Source of the DNA: Flaccisagitta enflata
Taxonomy: Eukaryota; Chaetognatha; Sagittoidea; Aphragmophora
Assembly: GCA_965153355.1 (NCBI GenBank)
Contig: OZ231126.1
Location: 63,922,001-63,986,000 of the forward strand
Length of the DNA: 64,000 bases
Direction: 5' to 3'
The translations under genes were made by a program, and so were the position numbers. The notes beneath the pieces were generated by a model that saw only the letters and a program-made list of their open reading frames with translations, was not told the origin of the DNA and searched no databases. Every line of letters begins with the position of its first letter. Within the stretch, counting starts at the first letter, position 1. This document shows positions 36,984-47,544 of this stretch, one piece after another.

Positions 36984-37826
36984 GGCTGGTTGTTGAACGG
37001 CTGACCTGATGTAACATATCCAATTAGTTTATTGAGGCCTTGCTCACTGAAAGTTACCCGCCCATTATATTTGAGCTGGGCCTGTATATCTGCCATTAGT
37101 GGAGAGTTATTTGCGCCTGATCTGGATTGAACCCAATTAGGCCCAATTACCACACCTGTCTGCGCTTGTGCTTGCTTCATTTCCTTTCCTTGGCTTTGGC
37201 GCTCTTGCTGCGGAGGAGGAGGAGGAGGAGGAGCCTCGGCTTCTCCTGGTTGACCTGTTGCAACATTATTGTCTTTTGCATTAGTTATTCCTTCAGACAG
37301 TGGTTTGGGATTAGATAGCAGCGGATTAAGTGATGACCTTATGGCTTTGAGTTTTGATCCATACCTTTGTAGATTCTCTTTCTGTCTGGCTGATCCATCG
37401 GACGCCTTCACTTCTTGGTTTGGTTCAGCTGGTTCAGCCGCTGTTGCTCCGACCAGTTTCGCCCCATCTTTGTTGGACTCTTCGCCGGACTGACTATTAT
37501 TGCCGGTCATGCCTGCAATGTGTAGACAAAGTTGCTCTACAACTCCTGTAAGGTCATAGATAGCTTTTGTAAGGTCCTTCTGATTTAGTTCATCAACTTT
37601 TTTCTTATCATCTGAGTGTTGTTCAGTCAGGTCTATAACATGTGGCCTTGTGGTATTTTCAGTGACTGTCTCTTGCGTCTGTCTTTGGATCTGTGGCATT
37701 GTTTGTCGTACTGGTGGAAAGTCCTCTTGTAGGGGTACAAATGGCATTGGCCATGAGTTAGTACCTATGTGCTGTTCATTAGTCGGATATGGGATAAATT
37801 GTGGTGGCTGTCCAAAGGGGGGGGGG
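36482..37826 (-). pseudogene. LINE ORF1 continuation after a homopolymer frameshift
   Basis: ORF1 ends in ...KVLAPVGPPPLWTATT-stop because of a run of ten G (37817-37826 on the + strand). The next frame continues GPPPFGQPPQFIPYPTNEQH and stays open for about 440 codons. It is Gln/Pro/Asn-rich with a short helical stretch (ELNQKDLTKAIYDLTGVVEQ) and a poly-Pro tract. A one-base slip in the G run explains the break. Confidence 0.6.
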
Positions 37827-39647
37827 CCCCACTGGTGCCAGGACCTTGCCCCAGACATTTTGGGGTTCCCATGTATTATGCATACCATTTTGCAAATTAT
37901 TAGGCACAATGTTCATATTGTTTCCTCCCTGATTCGAGTTAGTATTTAAGTACATGGCTTCATCCTCCTTTCTATTACTATAATACTCATTGCTTTCATT
38001 TTTACCTCCATTTCTCGTTTGGTCGTATTCCCTTTTGGCTGGGCAATCTCTGTGGTTTGATCGTACTCCCTTCTTTCCACAGTTCGCGCATTTCCGGTCC
38101 TTTCTGTCGCAGATGCTGACGGACCCATCTGGCGCGTAGTGGAGATGTTCTCCGCATCGGAAGCAGATCGGCGCGTTGGCCGTATCGCAGTCTTTTTTCT
38201 CGTGCCCCCAGCGCTGGCACCGGAAGCACTGGCCAGCGTCGGGGCATTGATACGCTTCCACCTTGTACTTGCCGACGCCACCTGGGCCCACTATGTAATC
38301 GGATTGAAGGACCTCGTCGGCTTGATGCTTCGTTCTGAATGTTATCTTCGCAGATTTGACGGGGGCGTTTTGGTCCTTTGTCATGATGACCACATCCGTT
38401 ACGTCGTAGTTGTATTTTAGTAGCTCTGCTTGTACTTCTTCCGCGCCGACAGAGCGCGGGATTCTGTGCATAACGATTGCCGCGGCTGTGTTCATCCTGT
38501 GGGACATTGACGGGATTATTAGTGGGTTTATCTTAGACCAGGTTTCTTTTTTCAGAGCTCTACTGTAGCTTTCCATATCTTCAGCGAACATGATAACTTC
38601 CCCTTTGAAATTTATTATGATACTGTGGACTTTGATGGAGATTTTATTGTTGTTAATCAGCTCCATTATTTTTGCCGATATTGTCCAGTCATTAGTTTTC
38701 CATCCTTCTGGCCATGTGGCATTCAGCATTACTGCAAATTGTTTCTTGTCAGCTGGCATATTCTTATTGTTTTCTCTATTTTTTCTTCTTTGCCCGGTCG
38801 GGGTTAGTAGTTTTGAGCTACTTCTGTCGGAGCTGTTTACACTGCTAGCGTCACTGAGCTCACTACTACTGCCCGCATTTGGGTCTTGTGGTAGTTTCAG
38901 ATGCCCCGATTCTTGTTGGGTGTAATTATGTTGTATGATTCTGTCACTGTCAGTTGGGCCTGAGATGCTTACTGTTGGTATACCATTGTTGCTCTTTGTC
39001 GTGCCTGTGGTGAATGTCGTTGTTGACGCAGTTGACGTAGCTGTTGACGTAGCTGTTGACGTAGTGGTTGACGTATTAGTTTTAGCTATTGGTGCACCGC
39101 TTACCTGCTGTGTTACTGTTGCTTCCGTAGTTGGCGGAGGAGTTGGCGTTGGCGTTTCGTCAGATGTTCCGTTTGACGCGTTTAGTGTGGGCGTGGCTGG
39201 CTTCGGTGGCTGTTGTTTGTTCACCACCCCGTTTGGCAGTGATGTTGCTGATGACGCTTCGGCCCCTTGCTGACCAACTATATTAGCGTTGTCTTTGTTG
39301 TTGATAGAGTTAGTGTCTTCGTCTCTTCTAGGACTTTTCGTTCTAGATTCTTTTTCTGGCGAGATACTTTCTAAGTCACGTTTTTTTCTAATGAATCTAT
39401 TTATAGTTTGCTGACTGTGCCCCTGCCCCGTGGGGCGGGTTTTCTTTTTGTTCACTTTTTTGCTCGAAAAGTTTTCGGCGTCGGATCTTTCCGTATCGGC
39501 TTCTAGATCTGAAAAAGTAATGTTAGACTGATTAGATGCTATCGATTGGTTTGAGTCAATCGCATTATCCGTAGAATTTTGTGACGTTTGGGCTCCGTGG
39601 GCTGGGTCTTTTGCAGCCGACCCTGCCCCTTCATTGTTTTCCTTCAT
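37779..39647 (-). CDS. LINE ORF1 (gag-like, zinc knuckles), Jockey superfamily
   Basis: Nucleic-acid-binding ORF1 protein of a non-LTR retrotransposon. The ATG at 39647 gives MKENNEGAGSAAK. About 300 residues of Ser/Thr/Asn-rich disordered sequence follow, with a KKTR basic patch and (TSTA)n repeats. Next comes a folded region KQFAVMLNATWPEGWKTNDW...HRIPRSVGAEEVQAELLK, the RRM-like or PRE_C2HC-like part typical of Jockey/I gags. Zinc knuckles follow at about residues 470-535: CFRCQRWGHEKKDC (CX2CX4HX4C), CFRCGEHLH...C and CANCGKKGVRSNHRDC. The frame ends at 37779 after the G10 slip. TAA is used as stop. Confidence 0.8.
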   Translation of the reverse strand: MKENNEGAGSAAKDPAHGAQTSQNSTDNAIDSNQSIASNQSNITFSDLEADTERSDAENFSSKKVNKKKTRPTGQGHSQQTINRFIRKKRDLESISPEKESRTKSPRRDEDTNSINNKDNANIVGQQGAEASSATSLPNGVVNKQQPPKPATPTLNASNGTSDETPTPTPPPTTEATVTQQVSGAPIAKTNTSTTTSTATSTATSTASTTTFTTGTTKSNNGIPTVSISGPTDSDRIIQHNYTQQESGHLKLPQDPNAGSSSELSDASSVNSSDRSSSKLLTPTGQRRKNRENNKNMPADKKQFAVMLNATWPEGWKTNDWTISAKIMELINNNKISIKVHSIIINFKGEVIMFAEDMESYSRALKKETWSKINPLIIPSMSHRMNTAAAIVMHRIPRSVGAEEVQAELLKYNYDVTDVVIMTKDQNAPVKSAKITFRTKHQADEVLQSDYIVGPGGVGKYKVEAYQCPDAGQCFRCQRWGHEKKDCDTANAPICFRCGEHLHYAPDGSVSICDRKDRKCANCGKKGVRSNHRDCPAKREYDQTRNGGKNESNEYYSNRKEDEAMYLNTNSNQGGNNMNIVPNNLQNGMHNTWEPQNVWGKVLAPVGPPPLWTATTIYPISD

Positions 39648-39890
39648 TATTTTAGGGCAGGGAGCCCTTCGGCTCCTTCGGATAAGCGGCAGCAGATGAT
39701 TCTGTGTGTTGTGAGTTCTTAGCCTGGACCTGGTTGAGCATTCTTCATACTTTAGTATGATTTGAAAGCGGTTCGTTTGACTGTGATGAGCTAATGCCCG
39801 TTCTAGCGTGTTGTGTGTGTTAACACAGTAAACTATGCACACTACACCCCACACTAGCGCTCTCTCTCTTTGTGCACACCTATTATATGT
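39648..39890 (-). other. Probable LINE 5' UTR
   Basis: Sequence upstream of the ORF1 ATG, open in the same frame without ATG similarity to gag. The exact 5' end and any target duplication could not be found, so the boundary is approximate. Confidence 0.4.
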
Positions 39891-40073
39891 ACAGTAGAAT
39901 GACTCGGTAATGCAAGCTATGTATTAGTACGCTTAGTCTTGAAATCGCTTAAGTGTCAGATTTTCTCGGACTTAAGCGTTTTTGGCTTGATTTGGATCGA
40001 CCGTCCGGAGACAGAGTCCTGATTTTTTTTCGAAAAAATATTCGGAGGAGCTTGCGACTGCTCGCGACCGAGT

Positions 40074-40076
<3 letters not shown>

Positions 40077-40148
<72 letters not shown>
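40077..40148. repeat. (GA)n microsatellite
   Basis: About 70 bp of uninterrupted GA, 190 bases beyond the LINE 5' end. Confidence 0.95.
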
Positions 40149-40152
<4 letters not shown>

Positions 40153-40247
40153 CGTGCAATTTATCTGCACTTCTCATGCATCACATTATCATTTGATTAC
40201 TTTCTGTTTATCACTGAAATGGAGAAAAGATAAGAAAACAAAGGGTT

Positions 40248-40516
<269 letters not shown>

Positions 40517-40807
40517 GTCAAATAGACCGAGAAAACAAAGATATAGACGAGTAATCAAAGACAAAGACAATAAAAAAGACAAGGGGGGGGGGGAAAGACG
40601 GATTGACAGAAAGTAAGAAAAGATGGTGAGAATAGAAGCTTAGTGATGCGAAGACTTCCAGCGGCACAAAATGCATTCTTCATCGCACGCATTGCAAAAT
40701 AGATGAGGAAAAACGAGGTCGAACCAAAGGTCAACATCAGCTGATAAAGGAAACATTGCACTAAAGCCGTATCTGGTTGAAGTCAGTGTTGATGAAATCG
40801 AGAAGTA

Positions 40808-40984
40808 CACCTGAATCCCGCTCCAACGGATTTCAAGGGACCAACAAATTTATCTGTTATAGGCGGAATTCTGTTATAGCGAATTTAGAAAATAAAAGAA
40901 AAATAGACTGAGGGGACTAAGAATTATTGTCTGTTAAAGGCGGATATCCATTAAAAGCGGGTCCGTTGGAGCGGGGTTCAACAG
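40808..40984 (-). mobile_element. pogo/Tigger-like MITE, copy 1 (inverted)
   Basis: Ends CACCTGAATCCCGCTCC and, inverted, CTGTTGAACCCCGCTCC. Left flank is TA; right flank has decayed. Same 177-bp length as, and inverted relative to, 41428-41604. Confidence 0.7.
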
Positions 40985-41427
40985 AAAGAAAGTAGTTAAA
41001 TGACTGAACACGCATGTTGTATCCTAAAGGTAGTGAAAAGTGTGGTTCTACATTCAGAAGTAGCACTATGAGCCAAATCAGCCCAGCTAAAGAAACTTCC
41101 CATACCCTGCGTCTTACCTCCTAGCAACCACCCCAAAAGGCTCAAACCGCTTTCACTATGAACCAGATCAGCCCAGCTAAAGAAATTTACCATACCCAGT
41201 AACCACCCCAAAAGGCTCAACCGCGTATTTGAAAATTGTAAGACACATCTTAACGTAACGTTATTGTGCAAAAGAGAAAGCTTTAGTCATAACACTACAG
41301 GGATACAGAATTACCTACATACGTTCTTACGAACCTACTGGCTCCTCATTTCTCCATAAAACTTATGTATCCCAAGACACACTGTACAAAATCTCTGCTT
41401 TTGCTTCAAATTCTGATGATGGAATTA

Positions 41428-41604
41428 CAGTTGAACCCTGCTCCAATGGACCCGCTTTTAACGGAATTCCGCCATTAACAGATAATAATTCTTGGTCCCC
41501 TCAGTTTATTTTATTTTATTTTCTGAATTGGCTACAGCAGAATTCCGCCTTTAACAGATAAAATTTGTTGATCCCTTGAAATCCGTTGGAGCGGGATTCA
41601 GGTG
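41428..41604 (+). mobile_element. pogo/Tigger-like MITE, copy 2
   Basis: Starts CAGTTGAACCCTGCTCCAA, close to TIRs of pogo/Tigger elements (CAGTTGAACCTC-type), and ends GCGGGATTCAGGTG. TA flanks both ends. The interior alternates TTAACGGAATTCCGC motifs. A half copy lies at 59219-59281. Confidence 0.75.
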
Positions 41605-41853
41605 TATTCATTTCATCCGTTAGACCGCCAAGCTTTAAAACGGACAATTCCGTTTTTCATAGAAATGTCAATGATGGCTACTGCGTGGAAACGCCGACCC
41701 CCACCCCCCTTCCCTTCCACCCTGCGCTCAGAGTTGCGCACTTTTCGCGGGTTCTGATGTACCTGGACGAAGAAATTGCACAGATGTCAGGATGAGCATT
41801 GATGTCAAGAGGATGACTTGATTGGCAGGCAAGACGCACTTCGAATCAACAAC

Positions 41854-41963
<110 letters not shown>

Positions 41964-42175
41964 AACAGACAGACGTAGCGAAGCAGATGCAAATGTAAAT
42001 GAAATGCAGTGTTAGTACAAAGGCACAAAAGTATCTTGAAAATGGTCCTCATATGGCGAGCGGATGGGTAGGGGCAGTGACGCAAGAGACCACCGCACTG
42101 AAACATTGGGGCGGAAGTTACGGTAAGCGAGCCTGAACGTGCGGATAAATCGACCGACGGAAAAGGAGTTGCTAC

Positions 42176-42319
42176 TGTAGGGATGTGGAAGCGGTCAATT
42201 TTAGTTCCGCTTCCACCGCTTCCGCTTCCGCTTCCGCTTCCGCTTCCGCTTTGTAGTTCAAATACTAGTAGCTATCCCATCCTCCAAAATGGAAGCGGTC
42301 AATCGCTTCCACATCCCTA
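42176..42319. mobile_element. Short hAT-like MITE
   Basis: Ends TAGGGATGTGGAAGCG and CGCTTCCACATCCCTA are perfect inverted repeats. Flanks GTTGCTAC (42168-42175) and GTTGCTAG (42320-42327) form an 8-bp duplication with one mismatch. The interior is (CTTCCG)n. About 144 bp. Confidence 0.75.
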
Positions 42320-42740
42320 GTTGCTAGACATGCGAAAAAAATTTCGAGAATGAGACAATCTGAAATAAGTGAGGCTGAAAAGGCCAAAAGTTCATCTGAA
42401 AACAAAATGGCGTCGGCGAAGAGAAGAAGTTCACTCTATCACAAAACACTTTTTGCGTCGTTCGGTAGGAGGTGAAATCGGCGGAGGGAGAGGAGGAAGA
42501 GGAGGAGGGGGAGGAGGAGGAGTAGGAAGGGGGAGGAGGAGAAGAAGGGGGACATGGATGATGATAACATATGGTTGGACTTGCTAAAGTTAGATAAGAA
42601 CTGAATTGAGAAGGAGATGAAAAAGTGAGTAGAAATCGACCTCTACCTTTTTTTCGCATCATATGCTGCTACGCTTTGATAGAGATGGTACATCCTTGAC
42701 ACTGTGAGACTTCAAATCAAGAACAATAAAAGCAAAAAAA

Positions 42741-42943
42741 ACAAGGCCGGATACACGGCTACCCCAGTCGCGTGCGGGTGGGCAGGGGCCATAATTGAGG
42801 TCAACGGAGCATTTGGGCAGGAGCAGTAAGGCCAAAAACTCCATTAACGCCGAAAAAGTAAAGTGTGACGGACGGATGGACGGACCGACGGACGGACGGA
42901 CCGACAAAGCGGGGTGTAGAGTCGCGTAGCACGCGACTAAAAA
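42741..42943 (+). mobile_element. Family A structured repeat, complete
   Basis: Reference member: head ACAAGGCCGGATACACGGCT, 5' motif AGTCGCGTGC, GGGTGGGCAGGGGCC, 'GAGGTCAACGGAGCATTTGGG' (GAGGTCAACGG + AGCATTTGGG), 'AAAGTAAAGTGTGACGG', GGAC core, AAAGCGGGGTGTAGAG, hairpin AGTCGCGT-AGC-ACGCGACT and A5. The 3' arm perfectly complements the 5' motif. Confidence 0.88.
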
Positions 42944-43240
42944 TGTCTCACCACTCAACATCACACGTCTTTGCCCCATAATACCGAAGCGAAAAGATCA
43001 GTGCGTTTACGATCTGTCTGATACTGATATCAGTCAGATTCTTAGTAGTGAAGTAGTAGTGAAAACTTTATTATCTTATTCTTTTGTGAGAACCGCGCCG
43101 AAACGTTTTTTAGCTGCCATGAAACTGACAGCAGGTCGAAATTTCTGGCTCGACCCACCTCGTCATCATCTGACAAGGGGTGAATGAATAAATGTACAAA
43201 AAAAAAAAAAAAAAATAGAAAGAAAGAAATTGAAGAATTA

Positions 43241-44337
43241 CACCGTCTTTAGATCGAAATGTCGCGAAAAGAAGTTATATCACTCCAAAACTATTCATAG
43301 TAATTAGTTTTTTCTTTTTTCCCCTGATAGATAATTTGATTAAGTTTTGCTATGAGCCAAGAATGTCCCACCAACTATAAGATTTAAGCCTCCTACTCAC
43401 AACAAATGAATATTGCATTTTTCACATTGAAGGATTTTTTTCCCAACATCTTTTTCTTTACTTTATTTCATAGTTGTCATTTCTAAACAAATTGAGCGGA
43501 ATTGCTGGGCTTGGTTGTTGTTGTTGTTGTTGCCACTTGGGAGGAGTGGAAGTTTCCCATACTTTCGTACAGTAAGGGGCATTCTGCCTGCCAACGCAGT
43601 TACGCAGATCCACCATTCGAGGCGCCCCTGTTTGGATCCATTTTTACCCTGCCTTCCTCCCTTCCAACCCTCCCCTCTAGCTAGCTGTTTTTACTGGATT
43701 CACCAGGCAACCCCTCCTAGGGCCCGATTGCATGGTTGAGAATTCCAACCTCCGTTGAAAAGACTTGCCCAATACGGGACTCGAACTCATGACCCAGAGG
43801 GCCACGAGCGCACACGCTACCTCTGAGCTATTCCCCCCCCCCCCCGCTGGGCTTGGTCTAGAATTCAAGACAATTTAATGTGGCTTATGTTGTAAGGAAA
43901 AAAAATGTTCTTACTGATTTTAATTTTCAACAATTTGCAGACAATTTTTTCAAAATTTTCCCAAATCTTGAGGTTTTTGCGGCGTTTTGGGGTCAAAATC
44001 AATCATTATTGCATCACATGAGTCAAATCTTTTAGTATTTCAAACAAAACTTCATTAATTTCTCATAACCAACACAGTTGGACCACTCTTGTTGAAAAAA
44101 AGAAGCACTGCTGCTATCTAACCTCATTTTTGCCATGAAAAAGGCCATTTTTAGCTGAAATCGACTAATTTTTTACATGAAATTTAGAGCAAATATATCA
44201 ACACTGGGGCTTTAATTCTTTTTCTGTAACAAAACTTAATCAAATTATCTATCAGGGGAAAAAAGAAAAAACTAATTGTCTATGAATTTTAGGAGTAATA
44301 TAACTTCTTTTCGCGACATTTCGATCTAAAGACGGTG
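43241..44337. mobile_element. TIR element with TA duplication, hosting a nested SINE
   Basis: Ends CACCGTCTTTAGATCGAAAT and the exact complement at the right, continuing TGTCGCGAAAAGAAGTTATA. TA lies at 43239-43240 and 44338-44339. Shares the CACCGTCT terminus with 3466-6733. The SINE at 43516-43845 is inserted inside. Confidence 0.8.
43516..43845 (-). mobile_element. tRNA-derived SINE with 12-bp target duplication
   Basis: On the - strand the head reads AATAGCTCAGAGGTAG (pol III A box, 43818-43831 region) and GAGTTCGAGTCCCG (B box, 43776-43789). About 230 bp of body follow, then a (CAA)n tail at 43516-43535. GCTGGGCTTGGT lies at both 43504-43515 and 43846-43857. A 13-C run separates the head from the duplication. 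The source tRNA identity is not clear. Confidence 0.88.
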
Positions 44338-44691
44338 TATGGGAGTAAAAAGAGAAATATGAAAGACGGAAGTTACGGAACTGAGAGGAAAAAGAACAAG
44401 GCCAACACCTATAAGTCGCGTGCGACACTTTCTGACTTAAAATGACTTGGAAAGATTTAGAATGATCTAGGATGACTTAGTATGCCTTATAATTACTTTG
44501 AATGACTAAAAATGACTTAAAAAAATAAAAGTGATAAAAAAAGTAAATTGTGACCGACCGACCAACCGAGAGAGAGAGAGAGAGAGACAGAGAGACAGAG
44601 ACAGAGAGACAGAAACAGAGAGAGAGAGACAGAGAGAGACAGAAAGAGACAGAGAGAGAGAAAGGAACACAAAAACAAAGACAGACGGAAA
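44338..44691. other. Non-coding DNA with GATC-free AATGACTTA repeats and (GA)n
   Basis: 44440-44525 holds about seven imperfect units of 'AATGACTTA'. 44568-44670 is GAGA/GACAGA microsatellite. No gene. Confidence 0.5.
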
Positions 44692-45046
44692 ACAAGGCCG
44701 GATACACGGCTACCCCAGTTGCGTTTGGGTGGGCAGGAGCCGTAATTGAGGTCACCAGATCATTTGGGCAGGAGCAGTGAAGCCAAAAACCGCAAAAAAA
44801 CAAAAAAGTAAAGTGTGACAGACCGGACTGGCGGATGGACGGGCGGACAGACCAGGCGGACGGGCCGGACGGGCCCGGACGGGCGGATGGATGGATGGAC
44901 GGGCCCGAACAGACGAACGGCAGGCAGACAGACAGACAGACGGACAGACGGACAGACGGACGGACGGACGGACGGACAGACGAACAGACAGACAGACGAC
45001 AGACCAACAAAGCGGGGTGTAGAGTCGCGTAGCACGCGACTAAAAA
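44692..45046 (+). mobile_element. Family A structured repeat with expanded core
   Basis: Head ACAAGGCCGGATACACGGCT; 5' motif drifted to AGTTGCGTTT. The GGAC/GACG/CAGA core is expanded to about 180 bp, then GCGGGGTGTAGAG, hairpin AGTCGCGTAGCACGCGACT and AAAAAG. The longest family member here, showing that the core expands like a microsatellite. Confidence 0.85.
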
Positions 45047-45053
45047 GAAAAAG

Positions 45054-45263
45054 AACAAGGCCGGATACACGGCTACCGAAGTCGCGTGCGGGTGGGCAGG
45101 GGCCATATTTAAGGCCACTCCATCATTTGGGCAGGAGCAGTAAGGCCAAAGACCGCAAAAACCCAAAAAAAGTAAAGTGTGATGGACGGACGGACCGACC
45201 GACGGACCGACGGACGGACGAACCGACAGCGGGTTGTAGAGTCGCGTAGCACGCGACTAAAAA
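45054..45263 (+). mobile_element. Family A structured repeat, complete
   Basis: Head ACAAGGCCGGATACACGGCT, 5' motif AGTCGCGTGC, GGAC/GACC core, hairpin AGTCGCGTAGCACGCGACT and AAAAAG. Only seven bases separate it from the previous copy (head-to-tail pair). An (AAAAAG)n repeat starts at its tail. Confidence 0.88.
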
Positions 45264-45732
45264 GAGAAAAAGAAAAAGAAAAAGAAAAAGAGAAAGAGAA
45301 AAAAAAGAAAAAGAAAAAGAAAAAGAAAAAGAAAAAGAAAGCGAAAGAGAAAAAGAAGAGGGAGAAGGTGTAACAGTGGATGTTGAGGAAGAAAACGGAA
45401 TAAAGGAGAAAAAGTCGAAGAAAACCCGCGCGAAATTAGAAAAGAGGAGACGACAGAAAGTCGTAGTGACAACATCTTCTTTCCCGGAGGAGTTGATGGA
45501 ATTGAAAGTGCCATCTTTGGCAAGTTTCGGCCGCAGCCTTTGGCTCTCACCAGCTTTGTTTCCGCTTTCTTATACCAACCAAATCGACATCGAAATTCGA
45601 CATGAAAAAAGAAAAGAAGGCCGCTCAAGCGTCATTATGGTCAGCGGTCCCCGACGCAAACCCTCGGCAGCAGCCCTCGAAAGGTTGAGAACTCAAAAAT
45701 CCTCACAGAGCAATTTTACTTTGAGATTTTAA
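45264..45732 (+). other. Unidentified open reading frame after an (AAAAAG)n tract
   Basis: One + strand frame runs from the Lys/Glu microsatellite through VDVEEENGIKEKKSKKTRAK, VVVTTSSFPEELMELKVPSL and NQIDIEIRHEKRKEGRSS to a TAA at about 45732. The part after 45376 is not simple sequence and looks protein-like, but matches no family I recognise. The only ATG near its start lies inside the tract. It could be an exon or chance; no splice pattern is convincing. Confidence 0.25.
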
Positions 45733-45739
45733 TATTGGG

Positions 45740-46012
45740 TCTGATTTGGGGTCCTAGAGGCCTTTGTTTAGGCCATAGAAAAGTGATTTCGGCCCTTAGA
45801 GTCTGTTTGACCTGATTTAGGGTCAGAAAGGCAAGAGTTGGGGTCTGTGAGGCCTGTTTGGGGGCGTGAGAAGCCTGATTTGTGGTTTGAGTCTTTGAGA
45901 GGTCTGACTTGGTGTTTAAGAAGCCTGATTTTAGGTCAGATAGGTCTGACTTTGGGTCAGTTAGGTCTCATTAAGGATCTGTTCGGCTTGATTTTGGGTC
46001 TGAGAGGTCTAA
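45740..46012 (+). repeat. About 20-bp minisatellite (GGTCTGAGAGGCCTGATTT)n, left part
   Basis: Imperfect units resembling the family C internal array. The array resumes at 46903-46990 after the fold-back element, so that element inserted into it. Confidence 0.7.
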
Positions 46013-46014
46013 TA

Positions 46015-46900
46015 CAGCCGGAGACCCTAGAAAAGCTGATTTTTCAGCTTTTGCATTTTTTTCAATTTTTCCTTAACTTCTCTTGGCTAAATGAGCTCAT
46101 TGAGTGGGCTAACTTCTTTTTTGTCGTGGACCTATGGTCTGTTGCTACATTGTGTAAAAAAAATTGTGGTTGTTAACTCAATTTTAGCATTTTTTCTGAA
46201 ATCATGAAAAAAATTGGGTTCAGATGGCACCTTTCAATTTTTCTAATTTTTGGCTTACAGATAGATTTTGAGACAAGGAATTCATCTAGAATGTCACATC
46301 CTTTAGCACTCATCAATAAATAGGTCAAAACGCGCTTTTAAATATTTAAAAGCTCAGAAATCAGCTTTTTGAGCTCTAAAGCTTAAGTCTCAAGTTGCTA
46401 GAGCTCAAAAAGCTCAATTCTGAGCTTTTCAAAAGCTCAGAGTTGAGCTTTTTGAGACTTGCGTATAGGAGGAGGTAAGTCTCAAAAAGCTCAACTCTGA
46501 GCTTTTGAAAAGCTCAGAATTGAGCTTTTTGAGCTCTAACAACTTGGGTGTTAAGCTTTTGGGCTTTTAGATATTTAAAAGCGCGTTTTGACCTATTTAT
46601 TGATGAGTGCTAAAGGATTTGACATTCTAGATGAATTCCTTGTCTCAAAATCTATCTGTAAGCCAAAAACGAAAAAAATTGAAAGTTGCCATCTGAACTC
46701 AATATTTTTCATGATTTGAGAAAAAATGCTAAAATTGAGTTATTAACCGCAATTTTTTCACACAATGTAGCTACAGACCATGGATCCATAACAAGAAAAA
46801 AATTAACCCACTCAATGAGCACATTTAGCCAAGAGAAATTAAGGAAAAATTGAAAAAAAAGCAAAAGCTGAAAAATCAGCTTTTCTAGGGTCTCCGGCTG
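46015..46900. mobile_element. 886-bp fold-back element with TA duplication
   Basis: Left end CAGCCGGAGACCCTAGAAAA and right end TTTTCTAGGGTCTCCGGCTG are perfect inverted repeats. Arms of about 430 bp pair almost throughout (for example GAGCTTTTTGAGACTTGC against its complement near the centre). TA flanks both ends (46013-46014, 46901-46902). No ORF. Confidence 0.85.
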
Positions 46901-46985
46901 TAATATGGGGTCTATAAAGCCTGATTGGGGTCTTATAGGCCTGATGTAAGGTCTGAGAGGCCTGATTTAGGATCTTAAAGGCATG

Positions 46986-47544
46986 ATTTGGACACGGAAA
47001 CGTTTTATAAATGGCCAACGGATAAAATTGTTTCGTTTAGACAAATCTTTCACAAACAGACTGATAGACGATTATCGGAGCTACGTAACGGGCGTTCAAA
47101 AAAAATGTAGCTATATTTTGTTCAGTTACAAATGCGAAGTTTTTCTTCAGTTATTCTTCTGTAAGCGCCAAGATGCTGTAAGTCGCTTACCTTCCAGAGA
47201 GAGTTTAGCTAACGAAAGGATTGAGCTCCTAGATGAGTGACTATCTGAAGGCAGAACAGATGCGAGGGGTCGATAATGACGTTTTCTTATTAACTATGCG
47301 AGCGGCTAATTACCATAGTAGCGGAGCCCCTGATAATGCTCTCAACTAATAACGGTAAGAAAAGGATAGGTTATGTAGCAGTAATGCATCGGTTAAGGAG
47401 AGCATGAATGGGCTATAATCAATAAGTCAATAACGTTTATGATGGAAGCTACGGCTACGCCACGATAACAGCTTTCTTCAAAGGCTCATGCCTGCTACTC
47501 AGTCCCGCCATGAGCTTTATCCATTTCCTGCCTCTTACACTTCT
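46986..47544. other. No feature recognised
   Basis: Unique-looking DNA. An 85-codon + strand frame (46983-47240) has no recognised motif. Confidence 0.4.

Noticed and set aside
45257-45628. Leu/Phe-rich - strand frame over the AAAAAG repeat
   Set aside because: Mostly the reverse strand of the Lys/Glu microsatellite.
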